A stretch of 64,000 bases of DNA from Nitrosomonas sp. (GTDB lineage Bacteria; Pseudomonadota; Gammaproteobacteria; Burkholderiales; Nitrosomonadaceae), in assembly GCA_019635215.1 (NCBI GenBank), contig JAHBZZ010000002.1, positions 1 to 64,000 of the forward strand. The letters run 5' to 3'. A model generated the notes under the pieces. The model searched no databases. It saw only the letters and a program-made list of their open reading frames with translations, and was not told the DNA's origin. Every line of letters begins with the position of its first letter. The first letter of the stretch is position 1. The translations under genes were made by a program, and so were the position numbers. Below, piece after piece: positions 26,616 to 35,343 of this stretch.

Positions 26616-27674
26616 TCAAATCGTTAGTGCGCCCTGCGACACCCATTGCCTTACTCGGCCGTGTTGAAAATCCTTGCCGGTAAAAACACCACAATCCAGT
26701 ATCCAGCGCGACACCAATTTCGCAGGTGTGACATCAAAGGCCGGGTTATAGGCCGGAGATTGCGGCGCAGCCCATTCTACCCGACCAAAGACACCTTCCA
26801 CACCGGAGACTTCGCTGGCGCTGCGCTGTTCGATGGGTATCCGGTCACCATCGGCACATGCCCAGTCCATCGTTGTGTAGGGACCCGCCACATAAAACGG
26901 TATCCCGTGATAGCGTGCCAGCACGGCCAATCCGTAGGTGCCGATTTTATTGGCGAAATCGCCGTTGGCGGCTATCCGGTCGCAACCGACAATAATTTTC
27001 TGCACTTTTTTCAACTGCATTAAGTGTCCGGCCATATTGTCAGTAATCAGCGTATAGGGAATATCCAGCTTCTTCAGTTCCCATGCGGTCAGCCGGGCAC
27101 CCTGGAGCAGCGGGCGCGTTTCATCGACATACACATGAATCGCTTTATCCTGCTGACAGGCCTTTCTGATCACGCCAAGCGCAGTGCCGACACCCGCCGT
27201 CGCCAGCCCGCCGGTATTGCAATGCGTGAGAATATGATCCCCATTGCGGATCAATTTCGCGCCATTACCGGCTATATTTTCGCAGAGCGAAACATCCTCG
27301 TTGAATAAACGGATCGCAATATCGAGCAGTTCTTCCGGTGTTTTCTTTGACGCAATTCCAACCGTCATCCGATCCATGCATAACATCAGGTTTACCGCTG
27401 TCGGGCGCGCCGCATATAATGCCTGCGCTTCATCGGTCAATTGCTGATAGCTTGCGCCTTTCATCGCGGACTGTGCCAGACTTAACGCCGCTGTCACGCC
27501 GATCAAAGGTGCGCCGCGGACCTTAAGGGTTTTAATAGCGTTAACCGTTTCGGCTACCGTCCGCAAAAGTACCCACTCTTCCTTCAATGGCAGCAAGGTC
27601 TGATCGATAATCCATAGCGCGGTGTTTCCCGGCGTAGATGTGAAACGAAGCGCCAGTGCATCCAGATGAATCAT
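26616..27674 (-). CDS. mtnA: S-methyl-5-thioribose-1-phosphate isomerase
   Basis: The product has 352 residues, normal for the family. It isomerises 5-methylthioribose 1-phosphate to the ribulose form in methylthioadenosine (MTA) salvage. Signatures are VRGAPLIGVTAALSLA near the start, the catalytic cysteine in THCNTGGLATAGVGTALGVI, and the catalytic aspartate in IIVGCDRIAANGDFANKIGT, then IPFYVAGPYTTMD. It is followed upstream (same strand, about 100 bases) by a class II aldolase. No mtnC, mtnD or mtnE is in view, so the pair may operate a shortened route that cleaves the ribulose intermediate. Confidence 0.95.
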   Translation of the reverse strand: MIHLDALALRFTSTPGNTALWIIDQTLLPLKEEWVLLRTVAETVNAIKTLKVRGAPLIGVTAALSLAQSAMKGASYQQLTDEAQALYAARPTAVNLMLCMDRMTVGIASKKTPEELLDIAIRLFNEDVSLCENIAGNGAKLIRNGDHILTHCNTGGLATAGVGTALGVIRKACQQDKAIHVYVDETRPLLQGARLTAWELKKLDIPYTLITDNMAGHLMQLKKVQKIIVGCDRIAANGDFANKIGTYGLAVLARYHGIPFYVAGPYTTMDWACADGDRIPIEQRSASEVSGVEGVFGRVEWAAPQSPAYNPAFDVTPAKLVSRWILDCGVFTGKDFQHGRVRQWVSQGALTI

Positions 27675-27771
27675 GACATCCCTACTCCCGCTTTATATAT
27701 GGAAGCACTGAAAAACACCGGGTGAAATCATGCGCCATAACCGCAACCGTCCTTTTTCAGCATAATAAAGT

Positions 27772-28479
27772 TCACAACAACTGATCGCCAATACGCTGCC
27801 GCATTGCTCTGAGCGCCGTAACTTCTTCATCCGGAAGCAATGTCAACCCGCCCAGGGTAACGGCTTTCCAGAGAATTTCCGCGGAATGTTCAATACGCTC
27901 CACCCCTTTCCAGGCTTCTTCCAGATTCTCCCCCCAGGCCAGCGCACCATGCCGTGATAGAATCAGCGCTCGATAGCGCGGCAGAAAGTTGAGTAAATTT
28001 TCACCCATGGCTTGCGTCCCCGGGCGCGCATAAGGCACAAAAGGAATGTCACCGCAACTCAGAATGACTTCACTCAACGCATGCGAAGGCAGACACGGCA
28101 GATCAGGCCGTGCAACAGACCAGGCGATGGCTGTCGGCGGGTGCGCGTGAACCACCGCTTTCGCCTGGGGACATTGCCGGTAAACTGCCAGATGCATCAA
28201 CCGTTCCGAAGAAGGCTTGCCCAACAGGATATGATTATCCAGACTCACTAGCGCCATGTCTTCCGGCTGCATAAAGGCTTTTGAAACGCCAGCAGGGGTG
28301 ATCAGCACTGCATTGTCATTCACGCGCCAGGAAATGTTGCCATCGGCCGCCGCCAGCATGTTTTTTTGATGCAGACGCCGCGCGATAGCAATGATATCCT
28401 CGCATATCTGCCGGTATCTTTTCAGGGTCGAAGACGCACCCGTGGTCATCATGCTCACTTCATCGCGTGCAAAAAACAC
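27772..28479 (-). CDS. Class II aldolase/adducin family protein, probably acting on a methylthioribulose phosphate
   Basis: The product has up to 235 residues (a start at MTTGASSTLKRY, ten codons in, is equally possible). The zinc-binding class II aldolase fold is clear: NMLAAADGNISWRV, LITPAGVSKAFMQPEDM, the metal pair in KAVVHAHPPTAIAW and the third histidine in LILSRHGALAWGENLEEAWK. Members are MtnB dehydratases, fuculose-phosphate aldolases and Ald2-type aldolases. Next to mtnA, two reactions are possible: dehydration of methylthioribulose 1-phosphate (MtnB) or its cleavage to DHAP and methylthioacetaldehyde (Ald2, the DHAP shunt). Absence of other late salvage genes favours the second, but only weakly. 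Confidence 0.9.
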   Translation of the reverse strand: MFFARDEVSMMTTGASSTLKRYRQICEDIIAIARRLHQKNMLAAADGNISWRVNDNAVLITPAGVSKAFMQPEDMALVSLDNHILLGKPSSERLMHLAVYRQCPQAKAVVHAHPPTAIAWSVARPDLPCLPSHALSEVILSCGDIPFVPYARPGTQAMGENLLNFLPRYRALILSRHGALAWGENLEEAWKGVERIEHSAEILWKAVTLGGLTLLPDEEVTALRAMRQRIGDQLL

Positions 28480-28544
28480 GCATGTTTTTTAACCCTGACC
28501 CGGTGAATAACATTGACAATATCTGTTCAATTCGACTGGCTAAC

Positions 28545-28670
28545 ATGTCCGCTGATCAAAAAAACGCACTGCTTTTCTTACTCATCTTCTTCCTGATGTT
28601 TCTGAATTTTTCCGGCGATCCCTGCAGCGACTGGAATTACGAAGACATCTGGATCGTCGAATGCGAATAA
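28545..28670 (+). CDS. Possible 41-residue single-pass membrane peptide
   Basis: A short frame beginning MSADQKNALLFLLIFFLM has one hydrophobic helix followed by an acidic, tryptophan-containing tail (DPCSDWNYEDIW). No ribosome site is evident and no family is recognised. It sits between the aldolase start and the convergent TIGR04073-like gene. It is kept because composition is protein-like, but it may be spurious. Confidence 0.3.
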   Translation: MSADQKNALLFLLIFFLMFLNFSGDPCSDWNYEDIWIVECE

Positions 28671-28721
28671 CCCATCCATTGCACCAGCTGTAACATTCCA
28701 CCGGCCATGCATGAATGCTGA

Positions 28722-29099
28722 TTAATCCGTCCTGAATGCATAATATTCCGACTCACGCGAGAAATCCTCCCAGATAAACGGCGGATTCGGCGTCGGAAAA
28801 GTCGGCAACCAGAAAGTAGCCAAATCCAACGCACCGCTCGCCATACGGCTCGCTGTATGCACGAATCCCCGTAAAACACCTTCCGTCACGCCCACCGGCT
28901 CATTATCAGTCCTACGCTGCCACAAACTGATATTTTTAGGCAATTCCATCCAGCCGGTAGCCACATTAGCAACACCACTGATCAGCTTCAAACCTGCGCG
29001 TTCAAAATAAACGCCCGCTGTCGTCCCTTCATCCGTCCGGGCCTGGAACGACAATAGAAGCAACAACAGCAACACGATCCACCTTGTTTTCGATTTCAT
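28722..29099 (-). CDS. TIGR04073-like exosortase-associated small secreted protein
   Basis: The ATG at 29099 (MKSKTRWIVLLLLL) gives about 125 residues with a signal peptide ending near FQARTDEG. The body contains the phrase ISGVANVATGWMELPKNISL, then GVLRGFVHTASRMASGALDL and FWLPTFPTPNPPF, which match the TIGR04073 family found in exosortase-containing and related proteobacteria. The likely location is the periplasm or envelope. The biochemical role is unknown. It stands alone, downstream of pilR on the same strand. Confidence 0.75.
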   Translation of the reverse strand: MKSKTRWIVLLLLLLLSFQARTDEGTTAGVYFERAGLKLISGVANVATGWMELPKNISLWQRRTDNEPVGVTEGVLRGFVHTASRMASGALDLATFWLPTFPTPNPPFIWEDFSRESEYYAFRTD

Positions 29100-29263
29100 A
29101 GTCAACATCCCCGCAATCCGCTTCAAAATGATGGCCTATTATAAGGAGAAATACCGGTCAAACCCATGTTTTCCGTTTTGTTCCGGGATAATACTTTGAA
29201 TCATTACATTACCGGGAATGGATGGTTTAACTCTATAACAGAGCTCAACTAAATTGATTTTAG

Positions 29264-29286
29264 TCCATAATTCGAACAATTATGGA
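29264..29286. repeat. Perfect 9-bp inverted repeat between pilR and the TIGR04073-like gene
   Basis: TCCATAATT, a 5-base spacer (CGAAC), then AATTATGGA. The AT-rich dyad lies about 130 bases after the pilR stop and 165 bases before the next same-strand gene. It could be an operator or a weak hairpin; there is no T-run, so it is not a standard terminator. Confidence 0.5.
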
Positions 29287-29416
29287 ACAGGGGCTTTTTC
29301 TTGCCGGGTTCACGTTTACTTGCGTTGTTGTTTTTACTTTGGAGCCTCGTATCTTATCCCTTGCTTTTACTTTGGTTTGCAATTCTCAACACCATTAGCT
29401 TTGTCAGATGGTTCAG

Positions 29417-30802
29417 TTACTGTGTTTGTTTAAGATGCAATCCCAACCGTTCCATGCGGTAGCGCATCGAGCGCACTGTAATGCCTAAAATTTTTGCGGC
29501 TGCTGTTCTGTTATAGCGGGTTTGCTCCAGCGCATGAATGATGGAGTCTCTTTCCAACCGGTCCAGATAATCCTGCAATGGCAGATTCCGGTTTGCATTG
29601 GTTACGCCAACCGCAGTGTTTTTTGGATTACCCTTGGATTTAAGCTGTAATTCGTTTTTGCCGATCATGTTTTCGCTGCACAACGCCAATGTGCGTTCCA
29701 GAATGTTCTCCAGTTCGCGCACGTTACCGGGGAAATCATAGCTTGTAAGTACTGAAAGCGCTTCTTTGTTCAAACGACAGGCCGGTCTCGCCGTGTCGCG
29801 GCAGATTCTTTCCAGAACATTGTCAGCAATCAACGGTATGTCGTCACGCATGTTGCGCAAGGGCGGCATATCCAGTTCTATGACGTTGAGCCGGTAATAG
29901 AGATCCTGCCGAAACAGACCGTTTTCAATGCATTCGTTGAGCTTCTTGTGCGTTGCGCTGATGATGCGTACATCAATATTTTTTTCCTGCGTTTCACCCA
30001 GTTTGCGGACTTGTTTTTCCTGGATGACCCGGAGCAGTTTGACCTGCATCGCAAGCGGCAGATCGGCAACTTCGTCGAGAAATAATGTGCCGCCATCGGC
30101 AGCCAGAAAAAAACCATCGTGATCTTTGTCCGCGCCAGTAAATGCGCCTTTTTTGTAGCCGAAAAACTCGCTTTCCATGAGATTTTCCGGAATTGCGCCG
30201 CAGTTGACGGGTATAAACGGTTGATCACGACGCGCGCTGCGCTCATGAATCATGCGGGCGGCGAGTTCCTTGCCACTGCCGGATTCACCGCTGATGTAAA
30301 CAGCGGCCTGACTGCGAGACAGTTTTTCGATTGTGGTGCGCAGTTGACACATAGGTTGTGATTCACCTAATAAAGCGCGCTGATTGACCGTTTTTTTTGC
30401 AGCAATTTCTTCGCTCCGTATGGGCGGCAGGTTTAACGCGGATTTGACCAGCGCCCGTAATTGTTTGAGCGATACGGGCTTGGCCAGGTAATCGAAAGCA
30501 CCTGCTTTGAGTGCTGCTACCGCATTTTCAGTCGTGCCAAAAGCGGTAATGACAGCTACGGGCAGCGCGGCGCAATGCTGCGTAATGTATTGCAGCAGAT
30601 CCAGTCCACTGCCATCCTGTAACCGCATGTCGGTAAGGCATAGCTGATAGGATTGCGACTGAAGCATCGCTTTGGCGCCTGATATATTTAACGCGCTGGT
30701 GACATGCATGCCCATGCGCGCCAGCGTCAGTTCAAGCAGCTCTATGATATCCGGCTCATCATCCACGATAAGCACATGGGGTGTTGAATCTGGGTTAACC
30801 AT
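29417..30802 (-). CDS. pilR: PilR-like sigma-54-dependent response regulator
   Basis: The ATG at 30802 overlaps the end of pilS by 8 bases, giving 461 residues. Domains in order: receiver (1-120; phosphoacceptor Asp58 in CLTDMRLQDG, Lys in YLAKPV), AAA+ sigma-54 activator (about 140-380; Walker A GESGSGKE, GAFTGA loop in YKKGAFTGADKDH, Walker B GTLFLDEVADL), and Fis-type helix-turn-helix (ALEQTRYNRTAAAKILGITV, RSMRYRMERLGL). The HTH matches PilR rather than NtrC. It should activate sigma-54 promoters such as pilA for type IV pili in response to PilS. No pilin gene is in the window. Confidence 0.93.
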   Translation of the reverse strand: MVNPDSTPHVLIVDDEPDIIELLELTLARMGMHVTSALNISGAKAMLQSQSYQLCLTDMRLQDGSGLDLLQYITQHCAALPVAVITAFGTTENAVAALKAGAFDYLAKPVSLKQLRALVKSALNLPPIRSEEIAAKKTVNQRALLGESQPMCQLRTTIEKLSRSQAAVYISGESGSGKELAARMIHERSARRDQPFIPVNCGAIPENLMESEFFGYKKGAFTGADKDHDGFFLAADGGTLFLDEVADLPLAMQVKLLRVIQEKQVRKLGETQEKNIDVRIISATHKKLNECIENGLFRQDLYYRLNVIELDMPPLRNMRDDIPLIADNVLERICRDTARPACRLNKEALSVLTSYDFPGNVRELENILERTLALCSENMIGKNELQLKSKGNPKNTAVGVTNANRNLPLQDYLDRLERDSIIHALEQTRYNRTAAAKILGITVRSMRYRMERLGLHLKQTQ

Positions 30803-32498
30803 TGTTTGATTGACTGATGTGTATTTCTTGGGGTTTGCAATTGTTATTTCTGAAACGCACTCTGAATTGGGCGCCATCGGCGGGATTCATATATTCAAGC
30901 GACGCATTGTTCGCTTCGCAAAGTTCACGCGCAATGTAGAGCCCCAATCCGGTGCCGTTCTGTGCTGTTGTAAAAAAGGGCTCGAAAAGTTGTTTTTGCT
31001 GTTGCGCCGCTATACCTGCACCGTCATCGCAGATGTCCAGATATAAGCTATTCTCGTCGTGCGCCCGGATGATTCTGATGGTAATGCTGCCTTTCTGTTG
31101 GAGGCAATGCCGCCAAGCGTTACAACATAAATTCCACAATATCCGATGAAAATGATTCCGGTCGAAATAGATGAAATCGCCGGCGGTAAAACACAATGTA
31201 AATACAGCCGTGTCAATTTTTTCAATCAAACAAAAATCGTCGATAAATGTCCGAAGGAAGGCAGGCAGATCAAGGTATTCGGTTCTGGTGGTATCGCGCC
31301 GGTTCAGTTGCAAGACATCTTGTACGATTTTATTAAGCCGTTGGGTATTGTCAGTGATGATGCGTACCAGACGGTTGCTGGTGCTGTCACTGAATCGTTC
31401 TTCATGAAGCAGTTCGGCAGCATGGCTAATGGACGATAATGGATTGCGGATTTCATGGGCAATATTGGCGGTCAGCCGCCCAAGCGCGGCGAGTTTCAGT
31501 TGTTGCACCTGAGCCTGCACATGGCTGAGGTCTTCCAGATAAATGATGGCATCGGCATTGCGGCCATCGGGAATCGGCACCAGGCGGACACGGACCGGAT
31601 GACTGCGGATGCATAAATATTGTGGTTCGGCGTCAGTATTGAAGTCAATGCGGTGCTTCGACAGAAGCACCGCAAGATCCGGTGCATAATCGGAAAGCTT
31701 CGCGGGGTGAAGATAATCGGGTTGCGATTCAAGATTGATTAATCTGCCGGCATGGGCATTGCATTGGCGAATATTGCCATCTCTATCGACAACCAGAATA
31801 CCTTGTTTGATATCCTTGATAATCAGCTGGTTGACCTGTGCCATGTTGGCCAGATCGATACTGCGTTCACGGGCTAGTTTTTCACTGGCGACTGCGCGGG
31901 TCGCGAGCCGCTGTGCCAACCAGGCGACCGCGAAATAGCCCAGGCTCATGAACGCGGCATGTGTGAACTGGGCATGGGTCGATCCGGAAGAAAACAGCGT
32001 ATAGACCTCCTGCAACAGAATGCCGATGGATGCAATGGCCGCATAAAATAACGTTAACCGTCCCTGGCTGATGAGTCCCGCACCGGCCAGCGATATCATG
32101 AGCAGTATCCCGAGTCCGTTTGTCAGTCCACCGCTGGCGTGGATCATAACGCAAATCAGGATGACGTCGACGCAGACCTGTTGCGTCAGTTGCCAGTTAA
32201 AGCCGGGCTTGCGCCGGTAAATCAGCACCAGGGACAAGACGCTGACGGTCAAATGTAACCCGGCGGCATAGAAAAATAAATCTTCATCATACGAACCCAG
32301 ACTCGTGAATGACAGTGACCATGCCAAAATGATGAGTCCGCCGGTAATGGTGATACGGGTGATGTTGAATAGTGACAATGAATGCCAGAACGATTCCGGA
32401 AAACCGGAGTGTCCGGTATCGGTGTATACCGTACTATTGAGCCCGATAAATTGTTCTGCTGGATGGGGTCTGAATGTTTCCGCGGTATCTGTGCTCAC
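30795..32498 (-). CDS. pilS: PilS-like membrane sensor histidine kinase
   Basis: The product has 567 residues. Six or so membrane helices lie at about 35-200. Then come a PAS-like segment (VNQLIIKDIKQGILVVDRDG), a DHp region with the H-box LAALGRLTANIAHEIRNPLS, and a HATPase domain with N-box (FHRILWNLCCNAWRHC), DICDDGAGI and GTGLGLYIARELCE. It autophosphorylates and passes phosphate to PilR. In Pseudomonas PilS senses pilin in the membrane. The order PP0621-like gene, pilS, pilR is common in beta- and gammaproteobacteria. Confidence 0.93.
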   Translation of the reverse strand: MSTDTAETFRPHPAEQFIGLNSTVYTDTGHSGFPESFWHSLSLFNITRITITGGLIILAWSLSFTSLGSYDEDLFFYAAGLHLTVSVLSLVLIYRRKPGFNWQLTQQVCVDVILICVMIHASGGLTNGLGILLMISLAGAGLISQGRLTLFYAAIASIGILLQEVYTLFSSGSTHAQFTHAAFMSLGYFAVAWLAQRLATRAVASEKLARERSIDLANMAQVNQLIIKDIKQGILVVDRDGNIRQCNAHAGRLINLESQPDYLHPAKLSDYAPDLAVLLSKHRIDFNTDAEPQYLCIRSHPVRVRLVPIPDGRNADAIIYLEDLSHVQAQVQQLKLAALGRLTANIAHEIRNPLSSISHAAELLHEERFSDSTSNRLVRIITDNTQRLNKIVQDVLQLNRRDTTRTEYLDLPAFLRTFIDDFCLIEKIDTAVFTLCFTAGDFIYFDRNHFHRILWNLCCNAWRHCLQQKGSITIRIIRAHDENSLYLDICDDGAGIAAQQQKQLFEPFFTTAQNGTGLGLYIARELCEANNASLEYMNPADGAQFRVRFRNNNCKPQEIHISQSNNG

Positions 32499-32505
32499 AA
32501 TGCGC

Positions 32506-32775
32506 TTATGATGATGTATCCGAATCTTTATGTTCTAGGCGATGCTCGTTGCAGCAGAAAAATTCGCCCTGGCTGGTGACACTTTCGCCTCTGGGCAGAT
32601 GAACGCCGCAATGCACGCAGCGCACCATTTCCTCAAGCGCTTTGGGTGAAACGTTATTTTCCGTGTTCTCTCCAGTTTCTTCATCGGTGTTTTCGGTTTC
32701 TTCCAGCGCACGGGCTTTAATCAGCCAATAAACCAGTGCAGCAATGATCAGAAAAAAAACTAATTTGCCAAGCAT
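32506..32775 (-). CDS. PP0621 family protein (membrane-anchored zinc-finger-like)
   Basis: The product has 89 residues: an N-terminal membrane helix (LGKLVFFLIIAALVYWLIKA), an acidic linker (ETENTDEETGENTE) and a C-terminal metal-binding module (MVRCVHCGVHLPRGES, then FFCCNEHR) with Cys-x2-Cys pairs. This is the layout of the PP0621 family, which is often encoded just before pilS. Its role is unknown. It ends 7 bases before the pilS start, consistent with one transcript. Confidence 0.85.
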   Translation of the reverse strand: MLGKLVFFLIIAALVYWLIKARALEETENTDEETGENTENNVSPKALEEMVRCVHCGVHLPRGESVTSQGEFFCCNEHRLEHKDSDTSS

Positions 32776-33105
32776 GATGCTTCTCCTTTAAGACAATCGC
32801 GATAGCGATAAAAACAAAACCGGCTTTCGGCGGCTGTAGATTTGTATTGCTTCATGGGCTGATTGTACTTACCAGAGGAATACTGGCAAGCATAATCGCA
32901 AAGACGGGCGTTTCATCGCCGGATTAATCGGGAAAACGCCCTGTTAATAGAAAATCTTGTCGTTGTGTTGCTCAACAGCTTGTTCATGGCAAAGGCAGAG
33001 CAGTCTGATTTACCGTTGCATTCAGGCCATCAAAGTGGAACGGTTGATCCCGCGCAGTCATCACATTTTTTTGAGCATTGTAGTGATACATTTTCATCTG
33101 TGTAA
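32776..33105. other. Divergent promoter region, no gene seen
   Basis: This 330-base gap separates the PP0621-like gene (minus) from the TDT transporter (plus). No coding frame is credible. Promoters of both units should lie here; no operator could be assigned by eye. Confidence 0.45.
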
Positions 33106-34257
33106 ATGCTTGCAATAACAGACTCAAACAATAATCATGCCGGTACCATCATGATGTGGCGCAGTGTATTACGCAATGGCGTAAAAAATTTTCATCCGGT
33201 TTATTTTGCTTTGGTGATGGCTACCGGCATAGTATCGATCGCATTTGAAGCGATGGACTTCCCTGTCATAGCCAGGGCGCTTTTTGCCCTGAATCTGGTT
33301 TTTTATCCGGTACTGTGCGTGTTTCTGCTTGCGCGCATCCTATTTTTTCTGCCAGATTTAATGGCGGATCTTAAGGTTTTCAAGCGCACGCTGCTTTTTC
33401 TGACGTTCGTGGTTGGCACCAATACGATCGGAATGCAGTTTATCCTTTTCCATCAGGCCATATCACTGGCAATCTGCCTGTGGTTTATCGCGCTGACCGG
33501 TTGGTTTGTCTGCGGTTATTTCATCCTGTCCAGTTTTATCGCCATGCGGGAGAAGTCTTTACCTGAAACAGTCAACGGTCCGACACTGTTGATCGTGGTC
33601 AGCGCTGTTTCAATCTCGCTGCTAGGCATCAACCTTCTGAGTGCGCTGAATCTGTCCGACAGTTTTGCTTATCTTATTGCCGGCGGATTCTGGTTGCTGG
33701 GTTTTGTCGTGTATGTACTGCTCATAACCTTGCTGATCTGCCGTCTGTTTTTCAGGCGATTTGAATGGATGGACTGGGATGCGCCTTACTGGATCAGCAT
33801 GGGCACAGCTGCCATTCTTACTCTGGCGGGTTCGGAGTTTGTCATGCGCACGCATCTTCCGCCGGAGTGGGCAGGTTTGCGGGAGATTGTTTTGTGGATG
33901 ACTGTGTTGATATGGATGATAGGAACAATGTGGATTCCCTATCTGTTGCTCATGGATACACGAAAATTTACACGTACAGGCATTTCAGCGCCAATACCGC
34001 TTTGGATAAAAATCTGTCCATGGCTGAGACTGGGATTCGGCAAGGAACATCATGTCTATGATCCTGCGGCGTGGAGCAGAGTCTTTCCGATGGGCATGTA
34101 TACCGCCGGTCTGTTGGCGCTGACGAACGCGTCAGGCTACGCGTTTCTGGCGCAGATTGCCTCGTATTGGGGATGGTTTGTCTTGTTTGTCTGGCTGTTG
34201 ACGGTGATCGGCATGTTGCGTTCGGTGATTTCCCTGATTCAGCGCTTCCCGCCATGA
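33106..34257 (+). CDS. TDT/SLAC1-TehA family transporter
   Basis: The product has 383 residues with about ten hydrophobic helices. The TDT/SLAC1 fold is indicated by FHPVYFALVMATGIVSIAFE near the start, FVVGTNTIGMQFILF, and the C-terminal YDPAAWSRVFPMGMYTAGLL. Members export or conduct anions (tellurite-resistance TehA, sulfite efflux Ssu1, malate). Substrate here is unknown; sulfite is attractive given the sulfur cluster 17 kb away, but that is inference. Start alternatives exist at MMWRSVLRNGV. The TGA stop at 34255-34257 coincides with the first base of a MITE, so the insertion happened exactly at the gene end. Confidence 0.85.
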   Translation: MLAITDSNNNHAGTIMMWRSVLRNGVKNFHPVYFALVMATGIVSIAFEAMDFPVIARALFALNLVFYPVLCVFLLARILFFLPDLMADLKVFKRTLLFLTFVVGTNTIGMQFILFHQAISLAICLWFIALTGWFVCGYFILSSFIAMREKSLPETVNGPTLLIVVSAVSISLLGINLLSALNLSDSFAYLIAGGFWLLGFVVYVLLITLLICRLFFRRFEWMDWDAPYWISMGTAAILTLAGSEFVMRTHLPPEWAGLREIVLWMTVLIWMIGTMWIPYLLLMDTRKFTRTGISAPIPLWIKICPWLRLGFGKEHHVYDPAAWSRVFPMGMYTAGLLALTNASGYAFLAQIASYWGWFVLFVWLLTVIGMLRSVISLIQRFPP

Positions 34258-34401
34258 TGAGACCTTTGCACGGCGTCATGAGCGGTACGAGAATAAGGCA
34301 AAATTTTGCGAAAAAGCGGAGTTTACACAGGGTAAATGAGCATTTTTCGCAAAATTTTAACGCAATTATCGTGCCGCGTAGTAGCCGTGCAAAGGTCTCA
34401 T
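34257..34401. mobile_element. 145-bp MITE with perfect 18-bp terminal inverted repeats
   Basis: Left end ATGAGACCTTTGCACGGC (34257-34274); right end is its exact complement (34384-34401). Inside is a second long imperfect palindrome around AATTTTGCGAAAAA, so the RNA would fold into one extended hairpin. It carries no gene. A truncated relative with the same left half lies at about 48541-48628. A hairpin here may terminate or stabilise the transporter mRNA. Confidence 0.85.
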
Positions 34402-34558
34402 GATGATTGCGCAATCGAGTCTGTGTCATTAATATTTTTCCGGAGCGGTAGTTACGCCGATCTCAACCCGAGATTCCCGAAAAATGACAAACACTTTGTT
34501 TTTTACCGGCAATAAAATTTAAAATGCAACATCGACGGATGATTCACTACAAAAACCT

Positions 34559-34942
34559 ATGTTCAACGCCCTATTAGCCATCAGTATAGGCGCTTCGCTG
34601 GGAGCAGTGCTGAGATGGCTGCTGGGCGTGTCGCTTAACGCGCTGTTTCCGGCTATTCCACTGGGCACATTGGCGGCAAATCTCATTGGCGGCTATCTGA
34701 TCGGTATCGCGCTTGCCGTGTTTGCGCATCATCCCGGTTTTTCGCCTGAGTGGCGCCTGTTTATAGTGACCGGCTTTCTCGGCGGGTTGACGACATTTTC
34801 CACTTTTTCTGCCGAGGTCACAGTACTGATCCAGGAAGGCAGGATGCTTTGGGCCGTCGGTGCAATCAGTGCGCATGTGCTGGGTTCGCTGGCAATGACG
34901 ATGCTGGGGCTGGCGACCGTTTCTGTTTTTAAGGCCGTTTAA
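34559..34942 (+). CDS. crcB: CrcB/Fluc fluoride channel
   Basis: The product has 127 residues and four membrane helices, the normal size. Fluc motifs are visible: [34 protein letters not shown] and [16 protein letters not shown] (the phenylalanine/threonine track). As a dual-topology dimer it exports fluoride from the cytoplasm. The upstream 150 bases do not show the conserved pseudoknot core of a fluoride riboswitch. Its original downstream partner, DUF190, has been separated by a 1.3-kb scar. Confidence 0.94.
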   Translation: MFNALLAISIGASLGAVLRWLLGVSLNALFPAIPLGTLAANLIGGYLIGIALAVFAHHPGFSPEWRLFIVTGFLGGLTTFSTFSAEVTVLIQEGRMLWAVGAISAHVLGSLAMTMLGLATVSVFKAV

Positions 34943-35033
34943 TACAGGATAAAACCATGCAGGGTTTTCAATTGACTTTCTATACGCAGCAAGACCGCAG
35001 GCATCATTACAGGCTGATCGGGGAATAGCTGGT
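34857..35033 (+). repeat. Direct repeat (left copy): crcB 3' end plus DUF190 5' end
   Basis: This segment reappears at about 36243-36402: the shared words GCGCATGTGCTGGGTTCGCT, TTTCTGTTTTTAAGG and GGGTTTTCAATTGACTTTCT are in the same order and spacing. The right copy lacks about 18 bases of crcB. The repeat brackets a 1.2-kb insert that contains transposase relics. Confidence 0.85.
34957..35033 (+). pseudogene. Truncated first copy of the DUF190 gene
   Basis: The first 20 or so codons are identical in protein to the intact DUF190 gene at 36328 (MQGFQLTFYTQQDRRHH), then the copy diverges, meets a TAG and stops matching after GGGGAATAGCTGGT. It is the broken left copy of a duplication and cannot make a working protein. 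Confidence 0.85.
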
Positions 35034-35178
35034 GCGCGGTAATCTTAAGTATATCGCGCGGCGATTGCTCCGCAATGCGTCGTACGGCGTCTGACCCAAA
35101 GTATGTTCGGCTATCCCGCGACGGGGGAGTCAAAATGCAGATTTCCCGGTTTCTTTGGAGCGCGCTACGTCAGATAAC

Positions 35179-35252
35179 CGTCAACAATAACCCCCGTGTA
35201 CCCATCAGAATAGAGTGCTTACGGCCATTGATTTTAAATCCCACGGGGAAAT
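35179..35252 (-). pseudogene. IS5-type transposase fragment A
   Basis: On the minus strand the frame reads GFKINGRKHSILMGTRGLLL then TVI and a stop. This matches the well-known KKINGRKRHILVDTLGLLL block of IS5-family transposases. Only this core is left; flanking sequence is unrecognisable. Confidence 0.65.
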
Positions 35253-35343
35253 CCTGATTGACCTGGTTTGCCGAAGAAAACTTGATTTGCTTCAGCGTTT
35301 CCAAACAGCTTCTCAAGGTGAGTTATTAGTCCATTTAAAGAAC

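Noticed and set aside
29264-29286. Intrinsic terminator of pilR
   Set aside because: The dyad is AT-rich and lacks a T-run in the minus direction; reported only as an inverted repeat.
34405-34558. Fluoride riboswitch upstream of crcB
   Set aside because: I looked for the conserved pseudoknot core (GAUG...CCG...CUGAUG...) and did not find it.
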